A DNA stretch of 38,404 nucleotides from Martinezella calliandrae (GTDB lineage Bacteria; Pseudomonadota; Alphaproteobacteria; Rhizobiales; Rhizobiaceae). Shown piece by piece: positions 1 through 8,062 of the stretch (the first letter of the stretch is position 1; the number at the start of each line of letters is the position of its first letter). A program made the position numbers and the translations under genes. The DNA lies in NCBI RefSeq assembly GCF_030272695.1, contig NZ_JARFYN010000062.1, positions 1 through 38,404 of the forward strand. The letters are read 5' to 3'. Below the pieces are notes generated by a model. It was not told where the DNA came from. It made no database searches and saw only the letters and a program-made list of their open reading frames with translations.

Positions 1-43
1 GGAAGTGCTGCGATAGCAGCTTGCTTCCAGCAAGGAAGGATTT

Positions 44-70
44 GCCCGCCCTGTGCGGGCATTTTCATTT
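44..70 (+). terminator. Rho-independent-like terminator of an upstream gene
   Basis: A 6-bp perfect stem (GCCCGC / GCGGGC) with a five-base loop is followed by a T-rich run (ATTTTCATTT). This is the shape of an intrinsic terminator reading rightwards, so a gene or RNA probably ends just left of the window. Bases 71-246 show no gene that I can support. Confidence 0.55.
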
Positions 71-246
71 CAAGCGACCTGATCTCAATGCCGCATTTGG
101 CTTGGTGGTTGTTCCTACATAATTGCGCAAATTTGATTTTCTTGCTCTTGAACGGGGCCGAACTTACGACCCTCTATTGGTGCCAGCCCTTACAGGTCAG
201 AAGTACACTTTCATCAATGGCCTAGAGATCCAAGCCATGATTTTTG

Positions 247-1137
247 TCACTGCCCCTCCATTTCAGCCGCCACTTCCTTAGCCAACCCAACAAAGACCCG
301 CGCCGCCGCGCTTCGGTAAGCGTCCTTACGCTGCATCAGAACGGCGGTCCGCTGCAAGCGCACGGGATCAAGCGCAATGGCGACCAGGTCCTGATGGGCG
401 AATGCGATTGTTGCGGGCAAGAGTGTCGACAGGCTCGTTCTGCGGACGATTTCGATCACCGCACTGATCGAGTTGGCCTCTATCTGTACTTTCGGGCGAA
501 TATCGTGCTGGTGGCAGAAGCGATCGATCTGTTCGCGCGTCGCGAACTCTGCGCTGAGCAGCGCCAATGACTCGGCGCTAAGGGCCCGCAGTCCAATCGA
601 CGTTTCACTTGCCAGAGGGTGCCCGGTACTGACAACGAGCGCGAGGGTTTCTACCAGCAGCGGGTCTGTATCGATATCTGGTGTAGGTGCGCCGGCGAAC
701 GCGATCCCTACATCGACCTCATCGGACAGGAGCAATTCCTCCATTTGCTCCTGGGAAATCTCCCGCACGTTGAGGGAGATATTCGGGTAGCGACTGTGGA
801 ACGCCTCGACGAGAGGGCCGACCAGATATGTCGTGAACGTCGGCGTCACTGCAACGCGCAACGTACCACGGCTGAGATCGCTCACGTCGTGGATAGCGCG
901 CTTGGCTTCCCGAAACTCCTGCGATGCGCGGCGCACGTATTGCAGATAGACCTCCCCGGAATCCGTCAATCGGGTCGTACGCCCCGATCGGTCGAACAAT
1001 TGCACGCCGAGGCTTTCCTCCATCAACCTGACCTGCTGCGAAAGCGCCGGCTGCGAGACATGCAGAGCTTCCGCAGCCCGTGTGAAGCTCTGATGCTCCG
1101 CCACTGCGAGGAAATAGCGGACCTGTCGGGCGAGCAT
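247..1137 (-). CDS. cynR: LysR-family regulator CynR (cyanate-responsive activator)
   Basis: A 296-aa LysR-type regulator. The N-terminal winged HTH (about residues 1-60) contains the FTRAAEALHVSQPALSQQ segment, and the rest is the LysR effector-binding domain. Several stretches match E. coli CynR as I remember it: FLAVAEH near the start, RAIHDV, RVAVTPTFT, SAEFATREQID, and EANSISAV with RRTSLSTLLPA. In E. coli, CynR activates cynTSX in response to cyanate and represses its own gene. It is divergent from cynT with 111 bp between start codons, the classical cyn layout. Family, context and length all agree, so the assignment is firm. Effector response is known for the family and not seen here. 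Confidence 0.93.
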   Translation of the reverse strand: MLARQVRYFLAVAEHQSFTRAAEALHVSQPALSQQVRLMEESLGVQLFDRSGRTTRLTDSGEVYLQYVRRASQEFREAKRAIHDVSDLSRGTLRVAVTPTFTTYLVGPLVEAFHSRYPNISLNVREISQEQMEELLLSDEVDVGIAFAGAPTPDIDTDPLLVETLALVVSTGHPLASETSIGLRALSAESLALLSAEFATREQIDRFCHQHDIRPKVQIEANSISAVIEIVRRTSLSTLLPATIAFAHQDLVAIALDPVRLQRTAVLMQRKDAYRSAAARVFVGLAKEVAAEMEGQ

Positions 1138-1248
1138 ATCAAAACCTATAAGATTATCTAATCCACCTCATAATAAACAAGACTTTTACATTATGCCATG
1201 CCTTCCGTAGCTTTCTTCTCAACAGATCGCGAAACGGAGATTGCAGCG
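1138..1248. promoter_or_regulatory. Divergent cynR-cynT intergenic region with candidate LysR box
   Basis: This 111-bp gap must contain the promoters for cynR (left) and cynT (right). It is much more AT-rich than the flanking genes. It holds a short palindrome AGATTATCT at 1151-1159, extended imperfectly as TAAGAT / ATCTAA, which would suit an LTTR box. A cynT ribosome-binding site (CGGAGA, 1235-1240) lies eight bases before the ATG at 1249. The operator call is inference. Confidence 0.5.
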
Positions 1249-1908
1249 ATGAAAGACATTATTGACGGCTTTCTGAAGTTCCAGAGGGAAGCCTTCCCTG
1301 AGCGGGTTAAGCTGTTCAAGGACTTGGCAAATCAGCAGAGCCCGCGTGCCCTGTTCATTTCCTGCTCGGATAGCCGCCTGGTGCCTGAGCTGGTTACCCA
1401 GCGCGAGCCGGGCGACCTCTTCGTCATTCGAAACGCCGGCAACATCGTCCCCTCCTACGGCCCAGAGCCGGGCGGCGTTTCTGCTTCGGTCGAGTACGCT
1501 GTCGCGGCATTACAGGTCTCGGACATCGTGATTTGTGGCCACTCCGACTGCGGCGCGATGACCGCCATCGCGACGTGCAAGTGCCTGGATCACATGCCCG
1601 CCGTCGGCAGCTGGTTGCGTTACGCAGACTCTGCCCGTGTCGTGAACGAAGCCCGCCAGCACAAGGATGAGTCCGCCAAGGTCGCATCGATGGTGCGCGA
1701 AAACGTCATCGCCCAGCTCGCCAATATCCAGACCCACCCCTCGGTGCGGTTGGCCCTCGAAGAGGGACGCATCACCCTGCATGGCTGGATTTACGACATC
1801 GCGAGCGGACTTATCGAAGCTTTCGATGGCAGCAGGGGCGCCTTCGTCTCCCTCGCGGGCAACCGCGACGTCCAAGCCGTCAAGTACCAAGCCAGGCGCG
1901 TTGCCTGA
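1249..1908 (+). CDS. cynT: Beta-class carbonic anhydrase CynT
   Basis: A 219-aa beta-carbonic anhydrase. It interconverts CO2 and bicarbonate, and in the cyn operon it recycles CO2 to the bicarbonate that cyanase consumes. I start at the ATG at 1249, not at the in-frame ATG at 1198, for two reasons: CGGAGA precedes it by eight bases, and this numbering puts the zinc ligands at Cys39, His98 and Cys101 with the Asp41/Arg43 dyad, the same positions and total length as E. coli CynT. Motifs seen are ISCSDSRL, VIRNAGN and CGHSDCGAM. It is followed 30 bp later by cynS and is surely co-transcribed. Cytoplasmic. Confidence 0.95.
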   Translation: MKDIIDGFLKFQREAFPERVKLFKDLANQQSPRALFISCSDSRLVPELVTQREPGDLFVIRNAGNIVPSYGPEPGGVSASVEYAVAALQVSDIVICGHSDCGAMTAIATCKCLDHMPAVGSWLRYADSARVVNEARQHKDESAKVASMVRENVIAQLANIQTHPSVRLALEEGRITLHGWIYDIASGLIEAFDGSRGAFVSLAGNRDVQAVKYQARRVA

Positions 1909-1938
1909 ACCCCAATCCCAACCACGGAGAAAATCGCA

Positions 1939-2409
1939 ATGTTGCAGTCCCAAGCCACACAGACCACTCGCCAGGACCTGACGGACGTCATCCTCGCATC
2001 GAAACTCAGGAAGGACCTGAGCTACGCCCAGATCACCGAGGGCACCGGCCTGTCGGAAGCGTTCGTCACCGCCGCCCTCCTCGGCCAGCACCCGCTACCG
2101 GCTGACGCTGCCAAAGTCGTGGGCGAAAAGCTCGACCTCGACGTCGACGGCATCGCCCTACTGCAGACTCTCCCTATCCGCGGCAGCATTGGAAACGGTG
2201 TACCGACCGATCCGACCATCTACCGCTTTTACGAGATCGTGCAGGTATATGGAACGACGCTGAAAGCTCTGGTCCACGAAAAATTCGGTGACGGCATCAT
2301 CAGCGCCATCAACTTCAAGTTGGACATCAAGAAGGTCGAAGATCCGGAAGGCGGCTCCCGCGCCGTGATCACGCTGGATGGCAAGTACCTCCCGAGCAAG
2401 CCGTTTTGA
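1939..2409 (+). CDS. cynS: Cyanate hydratase (cyanase) CynS
   Basis: A 156-aa cyanase, which makes CO2 and ammonia from cyanate plus bicarbonate. It is full length for the family. The N-terminal part (about 1-85) is the helical HTH-like domain. The C-terminal part carries the catalytic trio exactly at E. coli numbering: Arg96 and Glu99 in YRFYEIVQVYG, and Ser122 in GDGIISAINF. A GGAGA ribosome-binding site lies before the ATG. With CynT supplying bicarbonate and CynR as regulator, this is a complete cyanate-detoxification and nitrogen-release unit. Confidence 0.97.
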   Translation: MLQSQATQTTRQDLTDVILASKLRKDLSYAQITEGTGLSEAFVTAALLGQHPLPADAAKVVGEKLDLDVDGIALLQTLPIRGSIGNGVPTDPTIYRFYEIVQVYGTTLKALVHEKFGDGIISAINFKLDIKKVEDPEGGSRAVITLDGKYLPSKPF

Positions 2410-2422
2410 CCACGCTATTCGT

Positions 2423-2515
2423 ATTCAACGCCGCACTTTCATTACCGCGATCCCCGCTGTGGCCCTTGCGGGCTCCGCGCTTGCCGCAACCGCTCAAATC
2501 ACGAAAGGAAACACC
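2423..2515 (+). other. In-frame twin-arginine-like signal sequence upstream of the DUF1348 gene
   Basis: The reading frame of the next gene stays open upstream. It encodes QRRTFIT, then a hydrophobic run (AIPAVALAGSALA), then a plausible AxA cleavage site: n-, h- and c-regions of a Tat-type signal peptide. No ATG/GTG/TTG sits directly before it. The only in-frame ATG (2378) lies inside cynS in another frame. It is either a genuine N-terminal extension starting at 2378 (200 aa in total) or a relic of an exported protein's 5' end left by a deletion. Confidence 0.45.
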
Positions 2516-2980
2516 ATGACACGTCCCCCACTCCCCCCGTTCACCCGAGAAGCTGCCATCGAAAAGGTTCGCCTGGCCGAAGATGGCTGGAACACGCGCG
2601 ATGCGGCGAAGGTCGCTCTGGCCTACACACTCGATACGCGCTGGCGTAACCGGGTCGAATTCGCGACAAATCGAGAAGAGGCCCGGGCTTTCCTGACGCG
2701 CAAGTGGAACAAGGAACACGAATACCGGCTCATCAAGGAGCTGTGGGCCTTTACGGACAACCGCATCGCGGTGCGTTATGCCTATGAATACCACGACGAC
2801 GGTGGGCAATGGTTCCGCGCTTACGGGAACGAGAACTGGCTCTTCGCCGAGGATGGACTGATGTCGCATCGGCACGCCAGCATCAACGAGATGCCAATCG
2901 CTGAAGCGGATCGCAAATACCACTGGCCCCTTGGCCGCCGTCCGGATGACCATCCGTCGCTGAGTGACCTGGGCCTCTGA
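2516..2980 (+). CDS. DUF1348 (NTF2-like) family protein
   Basis: A 154-aa protein of the DUF1348 family, a small NTF2-like alpha+beta barrel fold. Typical family segments are seen: EKVRLAEDGWNTRD near residue 17, then TRWRNR, FLTRKWNKE, ELWAF, IAVRYAYEYHDD and WFRAYGNENW. The function of the family is not known to me. I chose the ATG at 2516 because AAAGGAA sits just upstream and the family usually begins near here. An alternative start at 2378 would add a Tat-like leader. It lies 106 bp after cynS in the same direction, in the place of cynX of E. coli, so co-regulation with the cyanase genes is likely. Confidence 0.8.
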   Translation: MTRPPLPPFTREAAIEKVRLAEDGWNTRDAAKVALAYTLDTRWRNRVEFATNREEARAFLTRKWNKEHEYRLIKELWAFTDNRIAVRYAYEYHDDGGQWFRAYGNENWLFAEDGLMSHRHASINEMPIAEADRKYHWPLGRRPDDHPSLSDLGL

Positions 2981-3055
2981 GCTACGAACCAGTTCTCGTC
3001 GATCGCGCCAGTGCTCCGCTCGCACTGGTGCGATTTGCTATCATGATGGGACACT

Positions 3056-4126
3056 TTATCTCTTGAGAATGCCAACCATTCGATTGATAGCGCCCCAATA
3101 TTCCTTGTGCATGGTTTCGGCTGCTTCCGAGATCGCCAGCTTCCAAGCAGGCCCGCGATCCCATGCCTCTTCCAGAGCGTCAGCTAGTGATGGCCCATGG
3201 CCCGTGACCGGCAGGGCGTCGAATAGTATTCCTGCCTGTCTAAGATCTTTATCCCGTTTGGCCTGGCCGCCGGCGTCATTCTGGCGGCGACCGGCAATGA
3301 TAAGCTTGTGCACCGCGTACCTGCAAGGATCAGGGATAACAACTGAGACACCGGCACCATGTAGCAAGATCGAACGAACGGGATCGCGGATCAAGAAATC
3401 CATGAATCTCAGCGGTTCGGCTAACGCGCCGCCGAGAGCGGGCATGTTGGCGGGTTTGCCCGAATATTCTTCGGCTCCCCTGTTTGTCGTCATGAACTCG
3501 ACCCTGTAACCGCTCTGATTCCCGAAGGCATGAGATCGAGAGCTGCCGTTGATATGCGGCACTGCGCGGAACGTTGGATCAAGCCCTTTTAGGAGATCGA
3601 GGATCGGCGGCAGCGAATCTGCCACCTCGGCGGAGATCGCGAAATCCAGGGCTAGGTCTGCATCACCTGTTAGGATCGCCGCCGAGGGCAGGCGGATGCC
3701 AAGATATGCGGAGTAGCATTGAAAAGCGACCGTGCCGATGAGAACACCGCGCAGCCGGAAGAGACCGGCCTTGGCAAGCGCCAGTACAATATCGCCGGTA
3801 AAGCGATCAGCGGCAATCAAACCGGCTTCGCGCGTTAGCGTGGAAACGAACTTGCGGCGAACCTTATAGTCTGACTTCTCACCCTTGAAGGTTTCGACGC
3901 GTTCCGAAATCAAGGGATCATCGGCAGGCCCGACATACCGGCGCTTCTGCCCACCCTCACCGTCGGGTTGGTCGAAATACCAATAGCGCCGACCATCGAC
4001 CGTCATCGGCACGAATCTACCCGATAGGGGGAAGTCTTCCGCCCAATCATCATCAAATGCCCGTTGCTGGAGTTCCGCGACCATGGTGCGGAACATGAGA
4101 TCAATCTGTTTAATCACGGTGGTCAC
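3056..4126 (-). CDS. GSU2403-type nucleotidyltransferase-fold protein (NTP_transf_8-like)
   Basis: A 356-aa protein that I place with the GSU2403 / NTP_transf_8 nucleotidyltransferase-fold family. The support is the conserved central block GVLIGTVAFQCYSAYLG followed by LTGDADLALDF, whose paired acidic residues are the expected metal-binding D-x-D-type motif of the polymerase-beta fold. Later blocks (HKLIIAGRR and the helical C-terminus) are typical of the family. Some members look like minimal nucleotidyltransferases of toxin-antitoxin or defence type, but no partner gene is visible here and the substrate is unknown. It lies on the opposite strand from the cyn genes and from the next gene, between two gene-poor stretches, so it may be a separately acquired gene. 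The ATG at 4126 is taken as the first in-frame start. Confidence 0.75.
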   Translation of the reverse strand: MTTVIKQIDLMFRTMVAELQQRAFDDDWAEDFPLSGRFVPMTVDGRRYWYFDQPDGEGGQKRRYVGPADDPLISERVETFKGEKSDYKVRRKFVSTLTREAGLIAADRFTGDIVLALAKAGLFRLRGVLIGTVAFQCYSAYLGIRLPSAAILTGDADLALDFAISAEVADSLPPILDLLKGLDPTFRAVPHINGSSRSHAFGNQSGYRVEFMTTNRGAEEYSGKPANMPALGGALAEPLRFMDFLIRDPVRSILLHGAGVSVVIPDPCRYAVHKLIIAGRRQNDAGGQAKRDKDLRQAGILFDALPVTGHGPSLADALEEAWDRGPAWKLAISEAAETMHKEYWGAINRMVGILKR

Positions 4127-4623
4127 TATATCGTTTTCACAAATCTAGTATAACAATGATCTACAAGGAGATGGGGGCAGATGGCAGTCGCCCTTCTGAT
4201 GGCAGCTATTCATCGGCCTGAGCAAAAGCCGCAGATGCGAAATGTTATTCGCAGCCGGCTCATTCAGCGTGAGAGCGTAGCTGCACCCGCATAAGGGAAG
4301 TGCCGCCGCCTTCATCAGCAAATCATGCAGAGTCGACAATCCACTGGTCGTCCGGGGTGGGGACGACGGAATAGATCGATTTGCCGGCGGCGACACGTCA
4401 AGGCCTCTATCGACTGCAGCCCTAACTTCCAGCAAAAAGCGTCCGGCCCTAGTGAGCGGGCTGCCTGTTCGATGGCCGGAAACCAATGCGGCTTGCCGAA
4501 GCTTTTTAGCTGTGGTCTAGTCCTCGTTGATATGGCACCCAAATGTACGTCGCACATGGTGACGTATGCAGAGCAAATCCGGCAAGCATATAGTTGTGCC
4601 GCGATGATTGGGCGAGCGTTTCG
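4127..4623. other. Gene-poor stretch, no supported gene
   Basis: About 500 bases without a convincing gene. Short open frames exist on both strands, but they overlap one another, lack ribosome-binding sites and read as low-complexity Arg/Ser/Pro-rich shadow sequence. On the minus strand near 4325-4395 a short run reads AGKSIYSVVPTPDDQW before a stop. It looks protein-like and may be a gene relic, but I cannot name it. Confidence 0.5.
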
Positions 4624-5286
4624 ATGAACGAAAGCCGCGTAATTTCTGACATGGGCGGAAATGATTTGAACGAGACTCAACAACTGTGGGAATGGCGCGA
4701 GAAGATCGCAAATCTCTACTACGAGGTACGTTCTAGTCCGGACGCGGTTGCTGCCTGGAGGCTTTGGTGCGACACCCGTTCGACCCTGTTTCGCGACCAT
4801 CCTCAGTCGCCAATTGAATCGGCGAATCGCAAGACGTTCGAAGGGCCGACGACATTTTCTTATGATTCCTCGTTGCGCTTTACGGTACAGCTTGTCCCGG
4901 TAACGCCGGAACGGACAACCGTCGCGACAGGGGTGGATGGCGACCTGACGATGCACGCATTCTCCCGTACAATGGGGCTGGAGACCAGATTGGGTGGCGA
5001 ATTGACCCTTTACTGGATTGAGGGGTACGGCGGTGGCGTGTTCCTGCCGTTTGCCGACGCGACCTCAGGGACCGAGACGTATGGCGGTGGCCGATATCTC
5101 CTCGACACCATTAAGGGAGCGGATCTCGGAGTTGTCCGTCCAGACGGCACACTAGTGCTTGATTTCAACTTCTCCTATTTTCCTTCGTGCGCCTATTCTT
5201 CCCGCTATGTCTGCCCATTAGCGCCATCGGGCAATCGACTGAACGGCGCGGTGAAAGCCGGAGAACGGCTACCTATCTCGAAATGA
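4624..5286 (+). CDS. DUF1684 family protein
   Basis: A 220-aa protein of the DUF1684 family. The N-terminal helical part shows the pattern of the subfamily (WREKIANLYYEVRSSPD, then LWCDTRSTLFRDHPQSPI). The beta-rich C-terminal part carries the hallmark DFNFSYFPSCAYSSRYVCPL followed by NRLNGAVKAGER. The biochemical role is unknown. A TTG further upstream (4594) would also be in frame. I prefer the ATG at 4624, but it has only a weak GGGCGAG upstream, and the ATG at 4651 is possible. The gene is isolated, with gene-poor DNA on both sides. Confidence 0.8.
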   Translation: MNESRVISDMGGNDLNETQQLWEWREKIANLYYEVRSSPDAVAAWRLWCDTRSTLFRDHPQSPIESANRKTFEGPTTFSYDSSLRFTVQLVPVTPERTTVATGVDGDLTMHAFSRTMGLETRLGGELTLYWIEGYGGGVFLPFADATSGTETYGGGRYLLDTIKGADLGVVRPDGTLVLDFNFSYFPSCAYSSRYVCPLAPSGNRLNGAVKAGERLPISK

Positions 5287-5704
5287 GCCGCGGTGAAGCG
5301 GAGATGCAGTGATTGTGATGAAAGCACATCCCTTGCAAATAGGATTCTGCTTCCTGCCGTTCACTGTCGGTGTGGCAAACCTTTACCGCATCCAGTCGCC
5401 TGATAGCTATTTTGATTGGGCTCGAGGCTGATAGTTGAGTTGACATCAGAATTGCTTTGTCAAGAAAGAACGACAGGTCATGGCTTGTCGCCCAACCGGG
5501 GTTCAGCCGCCTCAATTCTTGCGCCCAAAGGTCATTTATCTGAGGCCATTTTTCAGCCGAGTTAAATTTCGATCTAAAAGACCTTTTTAAATAGAATCTA
5601 CATGGCCTCTCGCCGCACTCATCCCGCAATCTGGCGTGCCACCTATGTTGGGCTTAGGTTTCAATCAGCCGCGCTAAGACTTTCAAATGGTCACGCCTTT
5701 ACTT
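5287..5704. other. Gene-poor stretch with one weak minus-strand open frame
   Basis: No supported gene. A minus-strand open frame of 118 codons (5273-5629) has no recognised family, overlaps the end of the DUF1684 gene and has codon choice unlike its neighbours. I regard it as spurious or a decayed remnant. Confidence 0.4.
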
Positions 5705-5874
5705 TCAATCAGTCATCGGCGTACTGCTGCTGGCGAGTTTAAGGATCTCGCCAAAAACGAAAGTCTCCAGCAACGCCCCGAACTGCCCTCTGTCGTCCCG
5801 GAGTCTCTCGAGAGAGAGGTCACGAAGGGATGCGAGCAGACCGGAATCGAGGAAATGTATTTTCGGGGTTAGAC
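5705..5874 (-). pseudogene. DUF4143 ATPase fragment, inverted middle segment
   Basis: On the minus strand, 5874-5705 encodes a piece typical of ATP-binding proteins with a DUF4143 domain: PKIHFLDSGLLASL, then LERLRDDRGQFGALLETFVFGEILKLA. There is no start codon with a ribosome-binding site and no P-loop portion anywhere nearby. In an intact family member this segment comes directly before the HFRDK...EVDIV segment. Here that segment starts at the same point but on the other strand. The gene has therefore been broken and this internal block flipped. Confidence 0.7.
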
Positions 5875-6137
5875 ATGCCCGCTTTGAGTTTTCGCACTTT
5901 CGCGACAAGCAGCAGAACGAAGTCGATATCGTCATCGAAGACGGAAGAGGGAGGGTTGTCGGTATCGAAATAAAGGCAGCAGCATCCGTCTCGAGTTCTG
6001 ATTTTTCCGGGTTGCGAATTTTGGCCGAAGCATGCGGAGAGCGGTTTGTTTCAGGCATTGTCCTGTACGACCATGACAAGGTGGTTCCGTTCGGGGAACG
6101 CCTGTCCGCCGTGCCAATTTCGGCATTGTGGCGTTAG
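5868..6137 (+). pseudogene. DUF4143 ATPase C-terminal fragment
   Basis: The plus-strand frame from about 5868 to the stop at 6135-6137 encodes FEFSHFRDKQQNEVDIVIED, then GRVVGIEIKAAASVSSSDF, RFVSGIVLYDHDKVVPFGERL and a terminal ALW. This is the PD-(D/E)xK-like C-terminal end of DUF4143 proteins, including the E-V-D and E-x-K motif residues. It has no start codon of its own. Its natural upstream neighbour is the minus-strand fragment at 5705-5874, so the two are parts of one rearranged pseudogene. Confidence 0.72.
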
Positions 6138-6589
6138 CACGCAAGAATTTCGCTGTGGTCTCCGGACCTGAGCATTCTTGAAACTTCGACTGTTTCGATA
6201 AAAAAGCCTCCGGTTCGATTCACAGCAAGACGGCCGGGAATTGTGTAGGTTATTGGATAAATTTCGCTTGGGACGCCTTGCAAGCGGGCCCGCTGAGAAC
6301 TCAGTTGAGATCGCCATTAATACTTTATCGAAGATCCACCACTGCTATAGATCGGTCCTGCGCCGTGGCAAAGTAAAGTCGCTCTGCTGCCATTGCGTGC
6401 ATAAACCTCAAAATGCAACCAACAAAGGTGGCTGGTAAACCCGACCTGAAGCGATTGACGTCGCCTGGAGGGCGCGAACGTCTTCCAGGCACTCGACCAT
6501 TTCATCAATCGTTACGTTCCTACGATCTTAGACCGTCTTGACGACGAGCTCCTCATGTGTGTCGGCGATCGTGGGCGCTGTCGTGACCC
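6138..6589. other. Gene-poor stretch before the catabolic operon end
   Basis: About 450 bases with no gene I can support on either strand. Short frames are shadows without ribosome-binding sites. Together with the DUF4143 wreck to its left this is decayed DNA. No clear terminator hairpin for the minus-strand operon ending at 6590 was found. Confidence 0.5.
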
Positions 6590-8035
6590 TCAGAAGGGAT
6601 AGTGCTGGGCCGGATCCTCGATGGTAATCCACCGGAGATCGGTGAATTCGGCGATCGCCGCTTTGCCGCCGAAGCGGCCGTAGCCACTGCCCTTGACGCC
6701 GCCGAAGGGCATTTGCGCTTCGTCATGCAGGGTTGGGCCGTTGATGTGGCAGATGCCGGACTGGATGCGACCCGCGACCGCAAGCGCGCGCTGCACGTCG
6801 CGGCTGAAGACGGCGGACGAGAGGCCGTATTCCGTATCGTTGGCGACGCGCACCGCCTCGTCCTCATCCGCCACGCGGATAATCGGCTTCACCGGACCGA
6901 AGGATTCTTCCGAATAGACGCGCATGTCAGGCGTGACGAAATCGAGCAGTGTGGCTTCGACCACGGTGCCGTTACGCTTGCCGCCGGCCACGAGCTTGGC
7001 ACCCTTCGCCTCAGCGTCGGCGATCAGCTCCTCCATCTTCTTGGCAGCGTCAAGGCTGATCAGCGAGCCGAGGACAACATGGCCGCGCGGATCGCCGGCG
7101 GGCAGAACAGCGGCACGCGCCGCAAGCTTGGCGACGAAGGTATCCGCGATCGCCTGATGGACGACGATGCGTTCAGTCGACATGCAGATCTGGCCCTGGT
7201 GCATGAAGGCACCGAAGATCGCCGCATTGACGGCGCCGTCGATATCCGCATCCTCAAGTACGACGAGCGGCGCCTTGCCACCGAGTTCCAGAAGAGCGGG
7301 CTTCAGGTGCTTGCCGCTGAGCTCGGCGATGATTTTACCGACCTTGGTAGAGCCGGTGAAGTTGACGCGACGAATGGCGGGATGGGCAATCAGCGCCTCG
7401 ACGATACCGGGCGCGTCTTCAGGCGCATTGGTGATGACATTGATGACGCCGGCAGGCAGGCCTGCCTCACTCAGAGCGGTTGCGATCAGCCGCTGTGTGC
7501 CGGGGCATTGCTCGGAAGCCTTGAGGATCACGGTGTTGCCGCAGGCGATCGGCATGGCAATGGCGCGTGTCGCCAGGATCACAGGCGCATTCCAGGGCGC
7601 GATAGCAAGGCAAACGCCGGCTGCCTGACGCACGCCCATGGCGAGCGTGCCGGGCTTGTCGGACGGGATGATCTCGCCGCCGATCTGTGTCGTCATAGCG
7701 GCCGCCTCACGCAGGATATTGGCCGCTAGCATGACATTGAAACCGGCCCACGGCGCCGTCGCCCCCGTCTCCTCCATCATCAGCTTGGTAAACTCGCCGA
7801 CCTTGGCGTCCATGATATCTGCGGCCTTGGCCAGGATCGTGCGGCGCTGCCCAGGGCCCGTGCTCGACCATGTGGAAAACGCATTGGAGGCAGCCTCGAT
7901 CGCAGTGGCAACATCCTCAGGCCCTGCTGCCGGTGCCGTGCTTGCCAGCTCTCCCGTGAAAGGATCGCAGCGGTCGCAGGTGCGGCCGCTCGCCGCCGGC
8001 TTGTCGACGCCGTTGATAAGAAGGGAAATGTTCAT
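6590..8035 (-). CDS. Aldehyde dehydrogenase, vanillin / coniferyl-aldehyde dehydrogenase type
   Basis: A 481-aa NAD(P)-dependent aldehyde dehydrogenase. The catalytic set is complete: Asn149 (APWNAP), Glu250 (ELGGK) and Cys284 (GQICMSTER), plus the NFTGSTKVG nucleotide-binding motif near 225-233. The GQICMSTERI context and overall sequence resemble the vanillin/salicylaldehyde dehydrogenase group. It is the last gene of a minus-strand operon after a coniferyl-alcohol-dehydrogenase-like SDR and an ABC importer. It could oxidise coniferyl aldehyde to ferulate or vanillin to vanillate; the substrate is inferred from context. A close paralogue lies at 13679-15130, at the other end of the same operon. 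Confidence 0.88.
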   Translation of the reverse strand: MNISLLINGVDKPAASGRTCDRCDPFTGELASTAPAAGPEDVATAIEAASNAFSTWSSTGPGQRRTILAKAADIMDAKVGEFTKLMMEETGATAPWAGFNVMLAANILREAAAMTTQIGGEIIPSDKPGTLAMGVRQAAGVCLAIAPWNAPVILATRAIAMPIACGNTVILKASEQCPGTQRLIATALSEAGLPAGVINVITNAPEDAPGIVEALIAHPAIRRVNFTGSTKVGKIIAELSGKHLKPALLELGGKAPLVVLEDADIDGAVNAAIFGAFMHQGQICMSTERIVVHQAIADTFVAKLAARAAVLPAGDPRGHVVLGSLISLDAAKKMEELIADAEAKGAKLVAGGKRNGTVVEATLLDFVTPDMRVYSEESFGPVKPIIRVADEDEAVRVANDTEYGLSSAVFSRDVQRALAVAGRIQSGICHINGPTLHDEAQMPFGGVKGSGYGRFGGKAAIAEFTDLRWITIEDPAQHYPF

Positions 8036-8062
8036 CTCGTGTCTCCTGATGAGGATGGTATT

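Noticed and set aside
4315..4956. 213-codon minus-strand open frame
   Set aside because: Largely antisense to the DUF1684 gene and rich in Arg/Pro/Cys, as expected for a shadow frame.
5273..5629. 118-codon minus-strand open frame
   Set aside because: No ribosome-binding site or recognised family; it overlaps the DUF1684 gene and codon choice is atypical.
6602..7729. 375-codon plus-strand open frame
   Set aside because: Exactly antisense to the aldehyde dehydrogenase with full catalytic motifs; high G+C makes such shadows long.
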